In this document: piece by piece, positions 45,091 through 54,619 of the stretch
Position numbering within the stretch: position 1 is the stretch's first letter
Layout: every line of letters starts with the position of its first letter
NCBI GenBank assembly: GCA_965224415.1
Contig: CBDCZB010000001.1
Span: 124,001-188,000 of the forward strand
DNA: 64,000 nt
Direction of reading: 5' to 3'
Source: DAOUJI01 sp965224415
Lineage (GTDB): Bacteria > Chloroflexota > Dehalococcoidia > Lucifugimonadales > JAGWBF01
The notes under the pieces: generated by a model
What the model saw: only the letters and a program-made list of their open reading frames with translations
Databases searched by the model: none
Told to the model about the DNA's origin: nothing
Made by a program: the position numbers and the translations under genes

Positions 45091-45424
45091 TATGGACTCC
45101 TCTTAGGGTTTGCCGCCGGGACGGCTGTTTCATAGAGGACGCCCGGCGTGACGCAATGCCCGGCACGAGACTAAGTCATGCGTGGGGCCTTCCAACTTGT
45201 AGCATAGCCCCCTTGCCCTGTCAAGCGAACCCGCCCCGCCACTGGCTTTTGACCGTCTTGGTACTAACGTATCTAGGATGGGTAGGGGCGACCGGACGGT
45301 CGCCCCTACAGGTCCCAGCATACGGCGTCACGCAGCGAAAGCTATGCCGCTGCTCGACGCCTAGGGGCACCCGTGCTATGATTTGCGCAACCTGGCTGCT
45401 CAAGCCTTCAAAGGGGAGTTGGAC
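45091..45424. other. Divergent intergenic region with a palindromic repeat
   Basis: 334 bp between the starts of the alpha/beta hydrolase (minus) and the next LLM gene (plus). It contains the GGGGCGACC palindrome at 45282-45309. No clear promoter pair was found by eye. The short open frames here look spurious. Confidence 0.4.
45282..45309. repeat. GGGGCGACC palindromic repeat, copy 2
   Basis: GTAGGGGCGACCG at 45282-45294 pairs perfectly with CGGTCGCCCCTAC at 45297-45309 around a 2-nt loop. It is the same core as copy 1 at 23577. It lies in the divergent gap between an alpha/beta hydrolase and an LLM gene. Confidence 0.75.
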
Positions 45425-46270
45425 ATGAAAATCGGAGTGAACACCAGCGTCAATTCGGACTCCTACGACGTGGCGGCCCTGGCCAAACGTGCTGAGGAAT
45501 TGGGATTCGAATCCTTCTTTCTCCCCGAACACACCATCATGCCAGTGAACGTCAACACCCGGTACCACGGGTCGGACGACGGCTCGATACCCGATTACAT
45601 GACCTACATGGCTGATCCCTTGGTGGCCCTGTCAAGGGCCTCGGCTGTGACCAGTGAGATAATGCTGGGCACAGGGGTACTTCTGGTGCCGGAGCACAAC
45701 CCTATTCTGCTTGCCAAGGAGATAGCCACGCTGGACCACTTTTCCGGGGGCAGGTTCCTGTTCGGAATCGGCTCTGGGTGGCTCCGCGAGGAAACGGAGA
45801 TCATGGGCGGCGACTTCGACCACCGCTGGACCCAAACCAAAGACGCCATCCTGGCTATGAAGGAGCTTTGGACCAAGGAGGAAGCCGAGTACAACGGGAA
45901 GTATTACAGCTTCCCTCCGGTGAGGTGCAATCCCAAGCCGGCGTCCAAGCCTCACCCTCCGGTGATACTGGGCGGGTTTGCCAAGAACGTCTTCAAGCGG
46001 GTGGTGGACTACGGTGACGGGTGGATGCCGACCAGGGTGACCCCCGACGACATCCGCCGGGGCCGGACTACGATTGACGAGTTGGCCGAGGCCGCCGGAC
46101 GGGACCCCAAGTCCATCGAGATAACCGTATTCGGTCTGACGGCGGACGAGCCTGAGCGGATCAAGGAGTTTGAGGACACGGGAGCCGTGCGCGCCATAGT
46201 CAGGCTAGGCGAAAACCGGGGTGAAGAATCCATCAGGGAACTGGAGAGGATGGCCGCGGCCGTACTGTAG
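45425..46270 (+). CDS. LLM-class F420-dependent oxidoreductase
   Basis: 281 residues from the ATG at 45425 (GGGGAG upstream). The sequence MKIGVNTSVNSDSYDVAALAKRAEELGFESFFLPEHT, VLLVPEHNPILLAKEIATLDHFSGGRFLFGIGSGW and HPPVILGGFAKNVFKRVVDYGDGWMP fits the TIGR03619-like F420-dependent group. It is probably a reductase or dehydrogenase and not an oxygenase. It is unlike the three tandem LLM genes, so it is a separate lineage. Confidence 0.9.
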   Translation: MKIGVNTSVNSDSYDVAALAKRAEELGFESFFLPEHTIMPVNVNTRYHGSDDGSIPDYMTYMADPLVALSRASAVTSEIMLGTGVLLVPEHNPILLAKEIATLDHFSGGRFLFGIGSGWLREETEIMGGDFDHRWTQTKDAILAMKELWTKEEAEYNGKYYSFPPVRCNPKPASKPHPPVILGGFAKNVFKRVVDYGDGWMPTRVTPDDIRRGRTTIDELAEAAGRDPKSIEITVFGLTADEPERIKEFEDTGAVRAIVRLGENRGEESIRELERMAAAVL

Positions 46271-46282
46271 CAATGGCCGTCC

Positions 46283-46305
46283 GGCGACCGGCCGGTCGCC
46301 CCTAC
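46283..46305. repeat. GGGGCGACC palindromic repeat, copy 3 (partly degraded)
   Basis: GGCGACCGGCCGGTCGCC is an 18-bp perfect palindrome, followed by CCTAC. The right arm matches copies 1 and 2, while the left outer arm is degenerate. It lies between two convergent LLM genes, where it may form a bidirectional mRNA end. Confidence 0.6.
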
Positions 46306-46343
46306 AACAGGACTAGTCCGGGCGTCTCCCCCGCCAGTCGGCC

Positions 46344-47297
46344 CTACACCAGCGGCCATACCCTGGTTGCCAGCGCCTCCATCTTGTCCGTCGCCTCGCT
46401 GACGCTTGTTGCCCATCGGACCATGTCGAAGGTCAACTGAGCCACGCCGATGTCCTGATAAGCGCGAACGTCGTCCGCGATCTGCTCGGGCGATCCAGTG
46501 AACAGCGCCCGGTCTCCGTCTATGGGCGATTCCTTGATGTCGATGGTTGGAGGCCTGTAAATCACCTCGATCTCATAAGGGTCTCTGCCCGCCTGTTCGG
46601 CATAGCTGGCGATGCGGCACATAGCCTCCTTAAGCTGGTCCAAAGTTCCCATCGGGAAATCGGGGTTGGTGCCCAGGGGATGCCAGGCGTTGGCCGTGCG
46701 TCCGGTCCGTCTAAGGGCCGGTGTGCTCTCTCCGCCAACCCATATTGGGGGATGGGGCTTCTGCACCGGCTTGGGTAGGAAGGATATGTTGGAGAAGCTG
46801 CAATATTTGCCCTGGAAACTGGGACGGTCGCTGCTCCATAGTTCCTTCATGGCGAGGATGTACTCGTCTGTGACGGCGCCCCGTTCCTCGAAGGGTGGGA
46901 TGCCCAGTGCTTCGAACTCTTCCCGCATCCAGCCCACGCCGATGCCGATGATCAGCCGGCCGTTGGACACCACGTCCAGGGTGGCCAGGGCCTTGGCCGC
47001 CACCAGCGGGTTCCTGTGGGGAACGATGAGGACACCGCACACCAGCCGGATGTTCTCAGTCCTGCCCGCCAGATAGGCCAGCAGGGTGATCATTTCCATG
47101 GACTCGCCGGAGGGAGACCCAGGGAACTCGCCGCTCTCGGTGTACGGATAGCGTGAGTCGATGGCGTTGGGCACCAGGATGTGGTCTCCCGAGGCCATAG
47201 AATAATAGCCTAGTTGGTCGCCTCGCTGGGCTATGGCGGTAATCTCCTCCGGGCGGGCAAGCGGTCCTCGGTTGGGGATGGAGAACCCGTAACGCAT
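46344..47297 (-). CDS. LLM-class flavin/F420-dependent oxidoreductase
   Basis: 317 residues from the ATG at 47297 (GGGAGG upstream). It contains MRYGFSIPNRGPLARPEEITAIAQRGDQLGYYSM, GVLIVPHRNPLVAAKALATLDVVSNGRLIIGIGVGWMREEFEALG and HPPIWVGGESTPALRRTGRTANAWHP, hallmarks of the LLM barrel. It is probably F420- or FMN-linked. It converges with the previous LLM gene, and its substrate is unknown. Confidence 0.9.
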   Translation of the reverse strand: MRYGFSIPNRGPLARPEEITAIAQRGDQLGYYSMASGDHILVPNAIDSRYPYTESGEFPGSPSGESMEMITLLAYLAGRTENIRLVCGVLIVPHRNPLVAAKALATLDVVSNGRLIIGIGVGWMREEFEALGIPPFEERGAVTDEYILAMKELWSSDRPSFQGKYCSFSNISFLPKPVQKPHPPIWVGGESTPALRRTGRTANAWHPLGTNPDFPMGTLDQLKEAMCRIASYAEQAGRDPYEIEVIYRPPTIDIKESPIDGDRALFTGSPEQIADDVRAYQDIGVAQLTFDMVRWATSVSEATDKMEALATRVWPLV

Positions 47298-47493
47298 AAT
47301 CTGGCCTCCCTGTGGATTTGCTGGATTGTACGACTCAGGGAAAAGCCCGGTCAAACGGGGTGTTACGATGCCCCATGACGGACACGCTGGTCAAAGGGTC
47401 TCGCTAGACCGTGGCGGTTCATGCGGAAACAGTATGTAGTATGCTACACCGTAGGATGGGGTTCTCGTGGCCTGTCAAGGGGAGCGGTCTCTG

Positions 47494-50400
47494 ATGCGAC
47501 GCCGTATTGCAGGAGTCTGGATATCACTGTTGGTCGTCGTAGCCGCAGGTGCGTCCGCCTGTTCGCAGACGGGTGACAGTGGTCCAGGCTCTCCCGTGAC
47601 TCCGACACCCACGTCAGCGCCCACCCACACTCCCCTCCCAACGACACCGCATTCTCTGAACAAAACGCCGATGTCGGAATCGACACCAACCTATGTTCCG
47701 ACCGACATTCCTGTTCCGAGGCCGACGGAGTCGCCAACTAGCACGCCTACACCGGAACCACCGCCTACTCACACTCCTCTCCCTACGGCAACAATGACGC
47801 CGACCAACACTCCTACATCAGGATCCATGCCTACCCAATCTCGTGTCCGAACGGCGACACACGCACTAACCAGCACGCCTACGGTGGTGCCCACACCGAC
47901 TCCAACTCCCGTTCTGGCAGCAACCCAGACGCCTACTACAACAATGGCACCGAACCCTACTTCTACCGCGAAGGAGGTGGCCGCCACACGGCTGTCCGGG
48001 ATCATTCCGTGGTTCGCAAACCCTCCAGACGCAACTCACGTTAAGGCTGCAGACGTGATCGGCCGCATCTGGCTCCGTGACACGGAGACCGGTGATGCAA
48101 CTGCACGGCTTACGTGGGTTGCCGATGGAATACTCCCCGAAGAACTTAGTCCTTTAAGGGCGATATTCCTCATATCTGGATATTACACTGAGCTGGGGAA
48201 ACGGCTGGTAGAAACCACGTGGGTTGCAGACGGTGTGACTGATGACGAAATGGGAGTACTAACGGTGGTGTTGTCTTACGTTTGGAAGTGGGACTCTGAG
48301 TCGGCGACACTGCTGCTTGAGTCTGTATGGGTTGCTGATGGAATCACCCGCGAGGATCGTATGACGGCAGCAATGATAGACCGCATCTCCCTTTTTCAAC
48401 GAGAGTTTGGGAGACGACTAATCTCGGCGCCGTTGGTTGCCGACGGATTGAATAATGACGAAAGGAAAGCGGTGGAAGGGGCGCTGTCCTATATTGCAGG
48501 AAGGGACATCGAGTTGGCGTTGCTACTGCTTGCTTCTTCATGGGTTGCTGATGGAATTTCAATGGGTGGCTGACGGGTTGAACGAGGACGAGATGAAAGC
48601 ATTTACTGGTGCGCTGTCCTATATTGCAGAAAGGGACATCGAGTTAGCGATGCTACTGCTTGCCTCTTCATGGGTTGCTGATGGAATTTCTCCGGAAGAA
48701 CGCTATACGTTGGAGACCATAGACCACATCTCTGGGAATGACGGTCGGATAGCGAAGGAGCTGGTTGCATCTCAATGGATCGCCGACGGCGTGGATAGCA
48801 GCGAAACCTACGTGCTCGATGCTCTTTTGCGTTTCTCTGAGCATCCAGATAGTTACAGTCAGTTGACTTCCCAGCCCTGGTTTATTGACGGTCTGGACGA
48901 TGAAGAAGCTGTGTTCGTGATAGCCCTCGGTGGGGCGGCCTCAAGAAGTCTAAAGCTGTTTAAAGACTTGCTCACAGCCCACTACATACAGCATAGGACT
49001 ATTTCAGTGCCGCTCGCTGGTGAAGTAAACATCTGGATCATCCAGAACTCTCCCCGTTCGCCGGGCGAAGACGTGCTAACAGTCATTGAAGACCATATTC
49101 GCATCAGTGAAGAATTCATGGGAGCGCCGTTCCCTGTAGCCGACGTAATATTGCTGCATGTGGACCCGCGTGTTGGAGATTATGGATTGGGCGGCGGGTG
49201 GCATTCGGGCAGCCATTTTGTGGCGGTGCGGAGAATCTCTGGGGGATGGGGACCCGTTTCGCATGAAATGGGGCACTACTACTTCAATTTCGGGCCTCGC
49301 TGGCTCGTAGAGGGCGGCGCCAACTTCATCGCGTTTTACATCGTCGATGACTATGAAGATTGGAGGAGTCCGTTGCTGCGTAACTCCTACTGCTTAAACG
49401 ACTCTGGAATTGAGAACCTACGGCATTTTTCTTACTGGGAAGCGACTCCTGGCATAGATAGACGAGTGAGAGGGTGTGTCTATAATTTCGGCGAGAACTT
49501 TCTAGTCGGGCTCTTGAGGACGATAGGCAGGGAGGCGATGTCGTCGGCGTTGAGAGAGTTGCACCTATCTCATAGTGAGCTGAGTCAGGCTGTCAGCGAA
49601 GAGGACGTGTATCAGGCTTTCTTGAATCATACACCGTCCCAGAGGGAGGAGCAGTTCGTCGACCTCTATCGAAACCTACACGGTGGCGCTTTTGCATCCC
49701 GGACACGGACTTCTCAGACGAACACAGCGATAGCGCAGAAGGCGCCTCTCCGGTCTCCGTGGGGGGCGCAGTCGAGGGATCGTTGGACTATATGTTTGAT
49801 TTCGATTTCTTCTGGTTCCGTGCAGAAAAAGGCCAAACGTATCGTGTGCATGTGGAGCATGAGACCCTTCGTTCCTCGAACGTCAACCTGTATGCTCCTG
49901 ATAGGAAGACGCTGTTGGCGAGGAATTGGATGTCCAGAAGCTCAACTCCCTACGGCCCTCAAATTATCTGGACAGCGCCAAGCTCTGGCAGGTGCTACAT
50001 CGCGGTTCAAAACTTCGGTGGACAGACAGGCCAATACACACTCACGATTACCGAGGTTGACGCCTTAGCGGACGACCATGGCGACAACCTGGCTGGCGCT
50101 ACTCAATTGTCGTTCGGCAATGCAGTCGAGGCCATAGTTGACGATGACCTAGATTCCGACTACTTCCGGTTCCAGGCAGAGGCGGGCCAGGCCTATCGGA
50201 TAGACGTTACTGAGGGGACATTGGAATCTTTTGAAGTTTGGCTGTACGATTCCAACGGAGCGGCGGTCAGGGTAATCAGAGACAAAACATATCTTGAACG
50301 ATGGGTGGCGCCACGGTCCGGCCCGTATTACATCTTACTTAGAGGCGCTTATTACGACATTGGTAAGTACAAGCTGAAGATCACCCAGACCGACAACTAA
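47494..50400 (+). pseudogene. Repeat-bearing lipoprotein metalloprotease with PPC domains, broken in two places
   Basis: Three frames join into one protein. From the ATG at 47494 comes a signal peptide ending in a lipobox (VAAGASAC), then a low-complexity Pro/Thr/Ser linker (TPTP, PTST). Next is an array of about nine units of roughly 35-36 residues, each starting with WVADG or a variant. The frame breaks at about 48560 and resumes as QWVADGLNEDE. A gluzincin-like site follows (VSHEMGHYYFNFGPRWLVEGGANF; HExxH plus Glu). It breaks again near 49700 and ends with two PPC-type beta domains (FDFFWFRAEKGQTYRVHVE and DYFRFQAEAGQAYRIDV). An intact form would be a surface protease. Composition looks lower in GC than flanking genes. 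Confidence 0.78.
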
Positions 50401-50474
50401 CCAGTTGCCTGGCAGGCAGCTAAGGACCGGAAGGCCACGGCTATGTTGTCCCCATTCCCAGTAGGAGGCCAGAC

Positions 50475-52445
50475 ATGACGGCTCCCATCGGCCCAGACCA
50501 CATATACCAGCTAGTCTCCTTGGGGGACGCGAACGTCTCCCGCGATGGCTCCCGCCTGGCCTTCACCCAGTCGTGGATTGATTCGGACGCCATGGAGAGC
50601 AGGTCCCGGATAGTGGTCATGGATCTTCCCGACGGGGAGTTGGCGCCCCTTGGCGTGGAGAACGCCAAGAAAGACTCCCTGCCCAAGTTCTCTCCTGACG
50701 GGTCGGCAATAGCGTTCATCAGGCCCGACGAAAAGGACAAACGTCAGGTCTGGCTGGCCCCCATAGCAGGCGGCGAGGCGAGGCAGGTCACCGACATGCC
50801 GGGCGGCGTGGGTGAATACGCTTGGTCGCCCGACTCCAAGAGCCTGGCCGTAGTGTCGGACGTGGACCCGGACAGACCTCCGGAGGGGCATGACCCCAAA
50901 CGTGACCCGCAAGTCAGGGTCGTCCGCAGAATCAAGCACCGCTATGACACCCTGGGCTGGAGGGGAGACGCCCACAGCCACATATTCGTAGTTGACGTGG
51001 ACGGCGGCCAGACCCTTCAGGTCACCGACGGGGACTGGGACGACCGCGCGCCGGTCTGGTCACCTGACGGCCAGCGCATCGCCTTAATGTCGTCGCGCTG
51101 GGACGACAGGGACTTCGTTGACTACAACGAGGCCTATGTGGTCAATGCTGGAGGCGGAGAAGCCGAGCTATGGTCCGAGGGCCTCCTGTCGGTAGGAGGG
51201 TTGGGCTGGTCGCCGGACTCGTCGGCGTTAGCCGTCCTTGGGTCCGATGACCCCCAGGCGAACGCTGGATGGCAGAGCTGGTTGTTTGTGCTTAGGCCAG
51301 GCCTAGCTCCCGTCAGGCTTACGGATGACTCCCTGAACCCTGCAGCGACTTGGGCCCCGACCCTTCCATCACCCAGCATTTTCTGGACTGAGGACGGGAA
51401 CATTCTGTTCTTGGCCGACTCCCGCGGAGAGACCTATCTCATTGACGCCTCCGCATCAGGCGGCTCGATCAAAAAGCTAACTGGGGGCGGAGTTGCGATG
51501 ACCGGATTGGCGATGGGCGCGCAAGCCCGCCGTGTCGTGGCGTCGGTTTCGTCGCCGTCGTCTCCGGGAGACCTTCATCTTCTGGGCCTGTCTGGCGGGG
51601 AGTCGAGGCAAATTACTGATTACAATCATGATTATTTTGCCGACCACTCTCCAGCCTCTCTGGAGAAGTTTTCCATCATCCGTGCGGGCGTGGAGATACA
51701 ATGCCGACTGTGGCTGCCCCCTGGGTTTGACCCGTCGCGCCAATACCCACTGGTTTTGGACATCCACGGCGGCCCCAACGGAGTTTTCACCGACGGGTTC
51801 AACTCGCTGCAACAAGTGCTGGCCACGTCGGGGTATCTGGCGCTGTGCGTAAACCCCAGGGGGTCATCTTCTTATGGCGTTGACTTCACGAAGGCCGTCC
51901 TGGAGGACTGGGGAGGCGAGGACTTCCTGGACATCATGGCCGCCGTCGACGAGTTATGCGGCAGGTCCTACGTGGACTCCTCCAGGTTGGGCGTGCACGG
52001 CTTCAGCTACGGCGGCTATATGACCACGTGGATTGTGGGACATGACCGCCGGTTTGGGGCCGCAGTGGCTGGAGCTCCGTGCATCGACTTGCCCAGCCTC
52101 TACTACACGTCGGACATCGGCGTCAGTTTCGGGGAGCTTCACCTGGGCGGAACGGCAATGGGCAATTTCGAGGCCATGAGGGAGAGGTCGCCGTTGACCT
52201 ACGCCGCTAACGTGGAGACTCCCGTTCTGCTGATGCACGGTGAAGCCGACTTCCGCTGCCCTATCAACCAGAGCGAGCAGTATTTCACGGCCTTAAAGCG
52301 CCTGGGGAAAGAGGTGGAGCTGGTCAGGTTCCCCGACAGCTCCCACCTGTTCAATCGCGCTGGCCATCCCCGCCTCCGAGAGGAGTACCTGAAACGAGCG
52401 CTGGGCTGGTTCAACTCCCACCTGGGCCGGACAAAGCTGTTGTAG
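50475..52445 (+). CDS. S9-family prolyl oligopeptidase/acylaminoacyl peptidase
   Basis: 656 residues. An N-terminal beta-propeller of WD40-like repeats (FSPDGSAIAFIRPDE, WSPDSKSLAVVSDVD, WSPDGQRIALMSSRWD) is followed by an alpha/beta hydrolase domain. The triad is Ser in VHGFSYGGYMTTWIVG, Asp in LLMHGEADFRCP and His in FPDSSHLFNRAG. There is no signal peptide, so it is cytosolic. It trims short peptides, possibly N-acylated. A DFTKAVLEDWGGEDFLDIMA block is typical of the family. Confidence 0.94.
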   Translation: MTAPIGPDHIYQLVSLGDANVSRDGSRLAFTQSWIDSDAMESRSRIVVMDLPDGELAPLGVENAKKDSLPKFSPDGSAIAFIRPDEKDKRQVWLAPIAGGEARQVTDMPGGVGEYAWSPDSKSLAVVSDVDPDRPPEGHDPKRDPQVRVVRRIKHRYDTLGWRGDAHSHIFVVDVDGGQTLQVTDGDWDDRAPVWSPDGQRIALMSSRWDDRDFVDYNEAYVVNAGGGEAELWSEGLLSVGGLGWSPDSSALAVLGSDDPQANAGWQSWLFVLRPGLAPVRLTDDSLNPAATWAPTLPSPSIFWTEDGNILFLADSRGETYLIDASASGGSIKKLTGGGVAMTGLAMGAQARRVVASVSSPSSPGDLHLLGLSGGESRQITDYNHDYFADHSPASLEKFSIIRAGVEIQCRLWLPPGFDPSRQYPLVLDIHGGPNGVFTDGFNSLQQVLATSGYLALCVNPRGSSSYGVDFTKAVLEDWGGEDFLDIMAAVDELCGRSYVDSSRLGVHGFSYGGYMTTWIVGHDRRFGAAVAGAPCIDLPSLYYTSDIGVSFGELHLGGTAMGNFEAMRERSPLTYAANVETPVLLMHGEADFRCPINQSEQYFTALKRLGKEVELVRFPDSSHLFNRAGHPRLREEYLKRALGWFNSHLGRTKLL

Positions 52446-52462
52446 AAGAGACGGTGTGACGA

Positions 52463-52936
52463 TTAGGCCCCGGCCATGGCGAGGATTTCGTCCCATTCGT
52501 CCTGGGTGACGGGCTGGATAGAGAGGCGCATCCCCCTTCTCACCAGAGGCATCTTTTCCAGCTTGGGGTTGGCCTTGACTTCCTTCAGCGTGACCTCCCT
52601 CGGCAGCGGAGCGTCGCCCTTGATGTCCACCATGAACCAGACGGGGTTGTCCGGGCTGGACTTGGGGTCGTAGTAACGGCTGTTGGAGTCCCACGAGGAG
52701 TTGTCGGGATAGCCCTCCCGGACGATAGTTGCCATGCCCACCACCGATGGTTCGCCCGTCGAGCTGTGGTAGAAGAGAACCCTGTCACCCACTTTCATTT
52801 CGTCCTTCATGAAATTACGGGCCTGGTAGTTCCTCACGCCGTCCCATTCAGCGGTCTGCCCTTCCTCAGACATCAGGTCAGAGAAGGAATAGGCGTTGGG
52901 TTCGGACTTGAACAGCCAGTATTTGGTATCGGCCAT
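52463..52936 (-). CDS. EVE-domain protein
   Basis: 157 residues of the EVE (PUA-like) fold: YWLFKSEPNAYSFSDLMSE, WDGVRNYQARNFMKDEMKVGDRVLFYHSSTGEPSVVGMATIVRE and KLEKMPLVRRGMRLSIQPVTQDEWDEIL. This is the thymocyte-nuclear-protein type, a reader that binds modified bases such as methylated or hydroxymethylated cytosine. It is encoded alone, not fused to a nuclease, so a defence role is not indicated here. Confidence 0.93.
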   Translation of the reverse strand: MADTKYWLFKSEPNAYSFSDLMSEEGQTAEWDGVRNYQARNFMKDEMKVGDRVLFYHSSTGEPSVVGMATIVREGYPDNSSWDSNSRYYDPKSSPDNPVWFMVDIKGDAPLPREVTLKEVKANPKLEKMPLVRRGMRLSIQPVTQDEWDEILAMAGA

Positions 52937-53061
52937 GATGCTCCCCTCGGTCCGGTGGTTACAGCTACTATGGGCTGCATGATAAAAGCGGCGCGTCTAG
53001 TATACCATCACCGTCCGCCTTCAAAGATAAAGGGACCGAGACACGGAGGGCCTTGAGTTTT

Positions 53062-53316
53062 CTACACTAGAGAGCTGACCTCGTGCACGTCACTAGGCGA
53101 TATTTCCACACCGACGGCTGCGTGGGACTGGCACACGGCCTCGGCGGAGGGAGCCTCGGAAAGGCAATAGGCGTCTCCGTTGGCGCCCATGAAGACGTTG
53201 AACGGGACAGAGCCGAATCGGTCGGCCTTACCATCCATGATGTTATCCTGCATCTGTGAAATAGCCTCGGGGGGCATCTCAGGCATCTTTGCGTGATAGT
53301 CGATGAACTTGGGCAT
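53062..53316 (-). CDS. Small DUF4242-like (nickel-binding-type) protein
   Basis: 84 residues: MPKFIDYHAKMPEMPPEAISQMQ, then a central FNVFMGANGDAYCLSEAPSAEAVCQSHAAVGVEI. The strand-helix order and the YCLSEAPSAEAV block fit the DUF4242/SCO4226-like ferredoxin-fold proteins. It stands upstream of the EVE gene. The function is unknown; metal binding is only a family inference. Confidence 0.72.
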   Translation of the reverse strand: MPKFIDYHAKMPEMPPEAISQMQDNIMDGKADRFGSVPFNVFMGANGDAYCLSEAPSAEAVCQSHAAVGVEISPSDVHEVSSLV

Positions 53317-53363
53317 CTCTACTCTCCTTATGGAATTCTGGGGAATCGGCCGCCCGTCTACGG

Positions 53364-53717
53364 CTACATGCCTTTGACCAGCCCAATGATGTTGCCTTCA
53401 GGGTCACTAAAATGGGCGATGGTCACGTCGGGCATTACGGCAGTTACAGGGAGCGTGGTCGTTCCGCCCATAGCCTCGGCCCGGTCCAAGTGGGCTTGCA
53501 GGTCGTCCACCTGGACGTAGAAGGTGACCCTGTTGACGCCGTCTGCTGCGTCGCCTATGCCGCCGCCTATGCCCGGACCCTCGCTAGGGGCGTTGACTAT
53601 TCCGTAATTCATGGGATTGGACGAGTCGATGTGCCAACCGAAAAGGTCTCCGTAAAAGCTCTTGAGGGCGTCGGCCTGTTTCGACTGTATCTCGAAGTGA
53701 ACCACGGGGTTGGGCAT
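53364..53717 (-). CDS. VOC-family (glyoxalase-like) protein
   Basis: 117 residues with a vicinal-oxygen-chelate module: VVHFEIQSKQADALKSFYGDLFGWHID, VTFYVQVDDLQAHLDRAEAMGGTT and VTIAHFSDPEGNIIGLVKG. Metal-binding positions include His in HFEI and Glu in DPEGN. Family members include lyases, dioxygenases and resistance proteins; no specific reaction can be assigned. Confidence 0.9.
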   Translation of the reverse strand: MPNPVVHFEIQSKQADALKSFYGDLFGWHIDSSNPMNYGIVNAPSEGPGIGGGIGDAADGVNRVTFYVQVDDLQAHLDRAEAMGGTTTLPVTAVMPDVTIAHFSDPEGNIIGLVKGM

Positions 53718-53801
53718 GCGAACCTCCTTGAATTGCCTCGGTGTTGATTTTGAGGGCGGCTGCCCAACTCCGGGTAGGCTGCGCTCGCCGTGGCTTGTAC
53801 G

Positions 53802-54266
53802 CTATCGCGAAACCCAAGGGTCTGGCCCCGGGTCTCCCTCTTCGGCCGCAGTCGCCAGCCTCGTCGTGTAGTGGTCCCAGCCTTCCGAATGTCGTTCACG
53901 ACTCTCCGGGGTGGGGAGGTCGCTGTGCATCAGTCGGAGGACCGTGCCGTCCCCGTCGGGAATCAGACTGACCTCGACAGTGGTCGAGCCGGGCGGTACG
54001 GCGGCGTCTCCTTCCCAGCCCCAGGTGAAGACAATCCTCGAATGGGGCGTCAGTTCGACATAGTGGCCGTTCGCCTTGTTCTGGCCAGTAATGTCCACTC
54101 GGAAGATTCCTCCTGGGACTGGGTCAAGAGTTATCTCTATCCCCATCCAACGGGCCATTTTCTCAGGGTCCGTGAAAAAAGCGTAGACCGTTTCAGGTCT
54201 CGCGGCTATTCTCACTTCCTTCTCGACGGCCTGTCCGTCAATTCCGCCTGCGCCAGTGGATGTCAT
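53802..54266 (-). CDS. AHSA1-type SRPBCC protein
   Basis: 154 residues from the ATG at 54266, which overlaps the ArsR stop (ATGA). IAARPETVYAFFTDPEKMARWMGIEITLDPVPGGIFRVD, SRIVFTWGWEGD and a C-terminal SEGWDHYTTRLATAAE are typical of the activator-of-Hsp90-like START family. ArsR-AHSA1 pairs are common, the second often binding a hydrophobic ligand. The upstream open extension inside arsR is not used. Confidence 0.88.
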   Translation of the reverse strand: MTSTGAGGIDGQAVEKEVRIAARPETVYAFFTDPEKMARWMGIEITLDPVPGGIFRVDITGQNKANGHYVELTPHSRIVFTWGWEGDAAVPPGSTTVEVSLIPDGDGTVLRLMHSDLPTPESRERHSEGWDHYTTRLATAAEEGDPGPDPWVSR

Positions 54267-54592
54267 GCCTGACCCTTCATGTTTCTCTTGACCTCCTCCT
54301 CTGCTTCGGCCTCTCTGGATAGTCTTGTAAGGCGGTCTTCCCAAAAACGGCTCAGGTATTCCACTAGCTCGTTAAGCCCTTCGGGTCTAGCCCGGTACAT
54401 GCGTCTTGTGCCCGATGTCCTCATGGAGACCAGACCGGCGTCCATCAAGACCCTCAAATGTTGCGAAATTGCGGGTCGGGTTACATCGAACCGGGAGGCG
54501 ATTTCCCCGGCTGACATCTCCGAACTGCGGATGAGGTGGAGTATCTCCCTCCGTCGGGGTTCTGCGAGCGCTCTCAATGGGACGTCCATCAC
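54263..54592 (-). CDS. ArsR-family transcriptional regulator
   Basis: 109 residues. The winged helix has LAEPRRREILHLIRSSEMSAGEIASRFDVTRPAISQHLRVLMDAGLVS and RRMYRARPEGLNELVEYLSRFW. No CxC metal site is present, so it is of the non-metal type found with AHSA1 partners. It is translationally coupled to the SRPBCC gene. A palindromic CTTACGTAAG sits just upstream, suggesting autorepression. Confidence 0.92.
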   Translation of the reverse strand: MMDVPLRALAEPRRREILHLIRSSEMSAGEIASRFDVTRPAISQHLRVLMDAGLVSMRTSGTRRMYRARPEGLNELVEYLSRFWEDRLTRLSREAEAEEEVKRNMKGQA

Positions 54593-54609
54593 GCATATGT
54601 TAGCATAGA

Positions 54610-54619
54610 CTTACGTAAG
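54610..54619. promoter_or_regulatory. Candidate ArsR operator palindrome
   Basis: CTTACGTAAG is a perfect 10-bp palindrome 18 bp upstream of the arsR ATG, with further ACTTAC half-site-like sequence nearby. ArsR-type repressors commonly bind such a site over their own promoter. Confidence 0.5.

Noticed and set aside
49759..50400. A separate gene for the PPC domains
   Set aside because: The same frame extends upstream as sequence continuing the protease (TDFSDEHSDSAEG), and lipoprotein, protease and PPC domains usually occur together, so it is a fragment of the broken gene.
52463..52936. EVE protein as part of a modification-dependent defence system
   Set aside because: It is a stand-alone EVE protein among metabolic genes, with no nuclease or helicase partner nearby.
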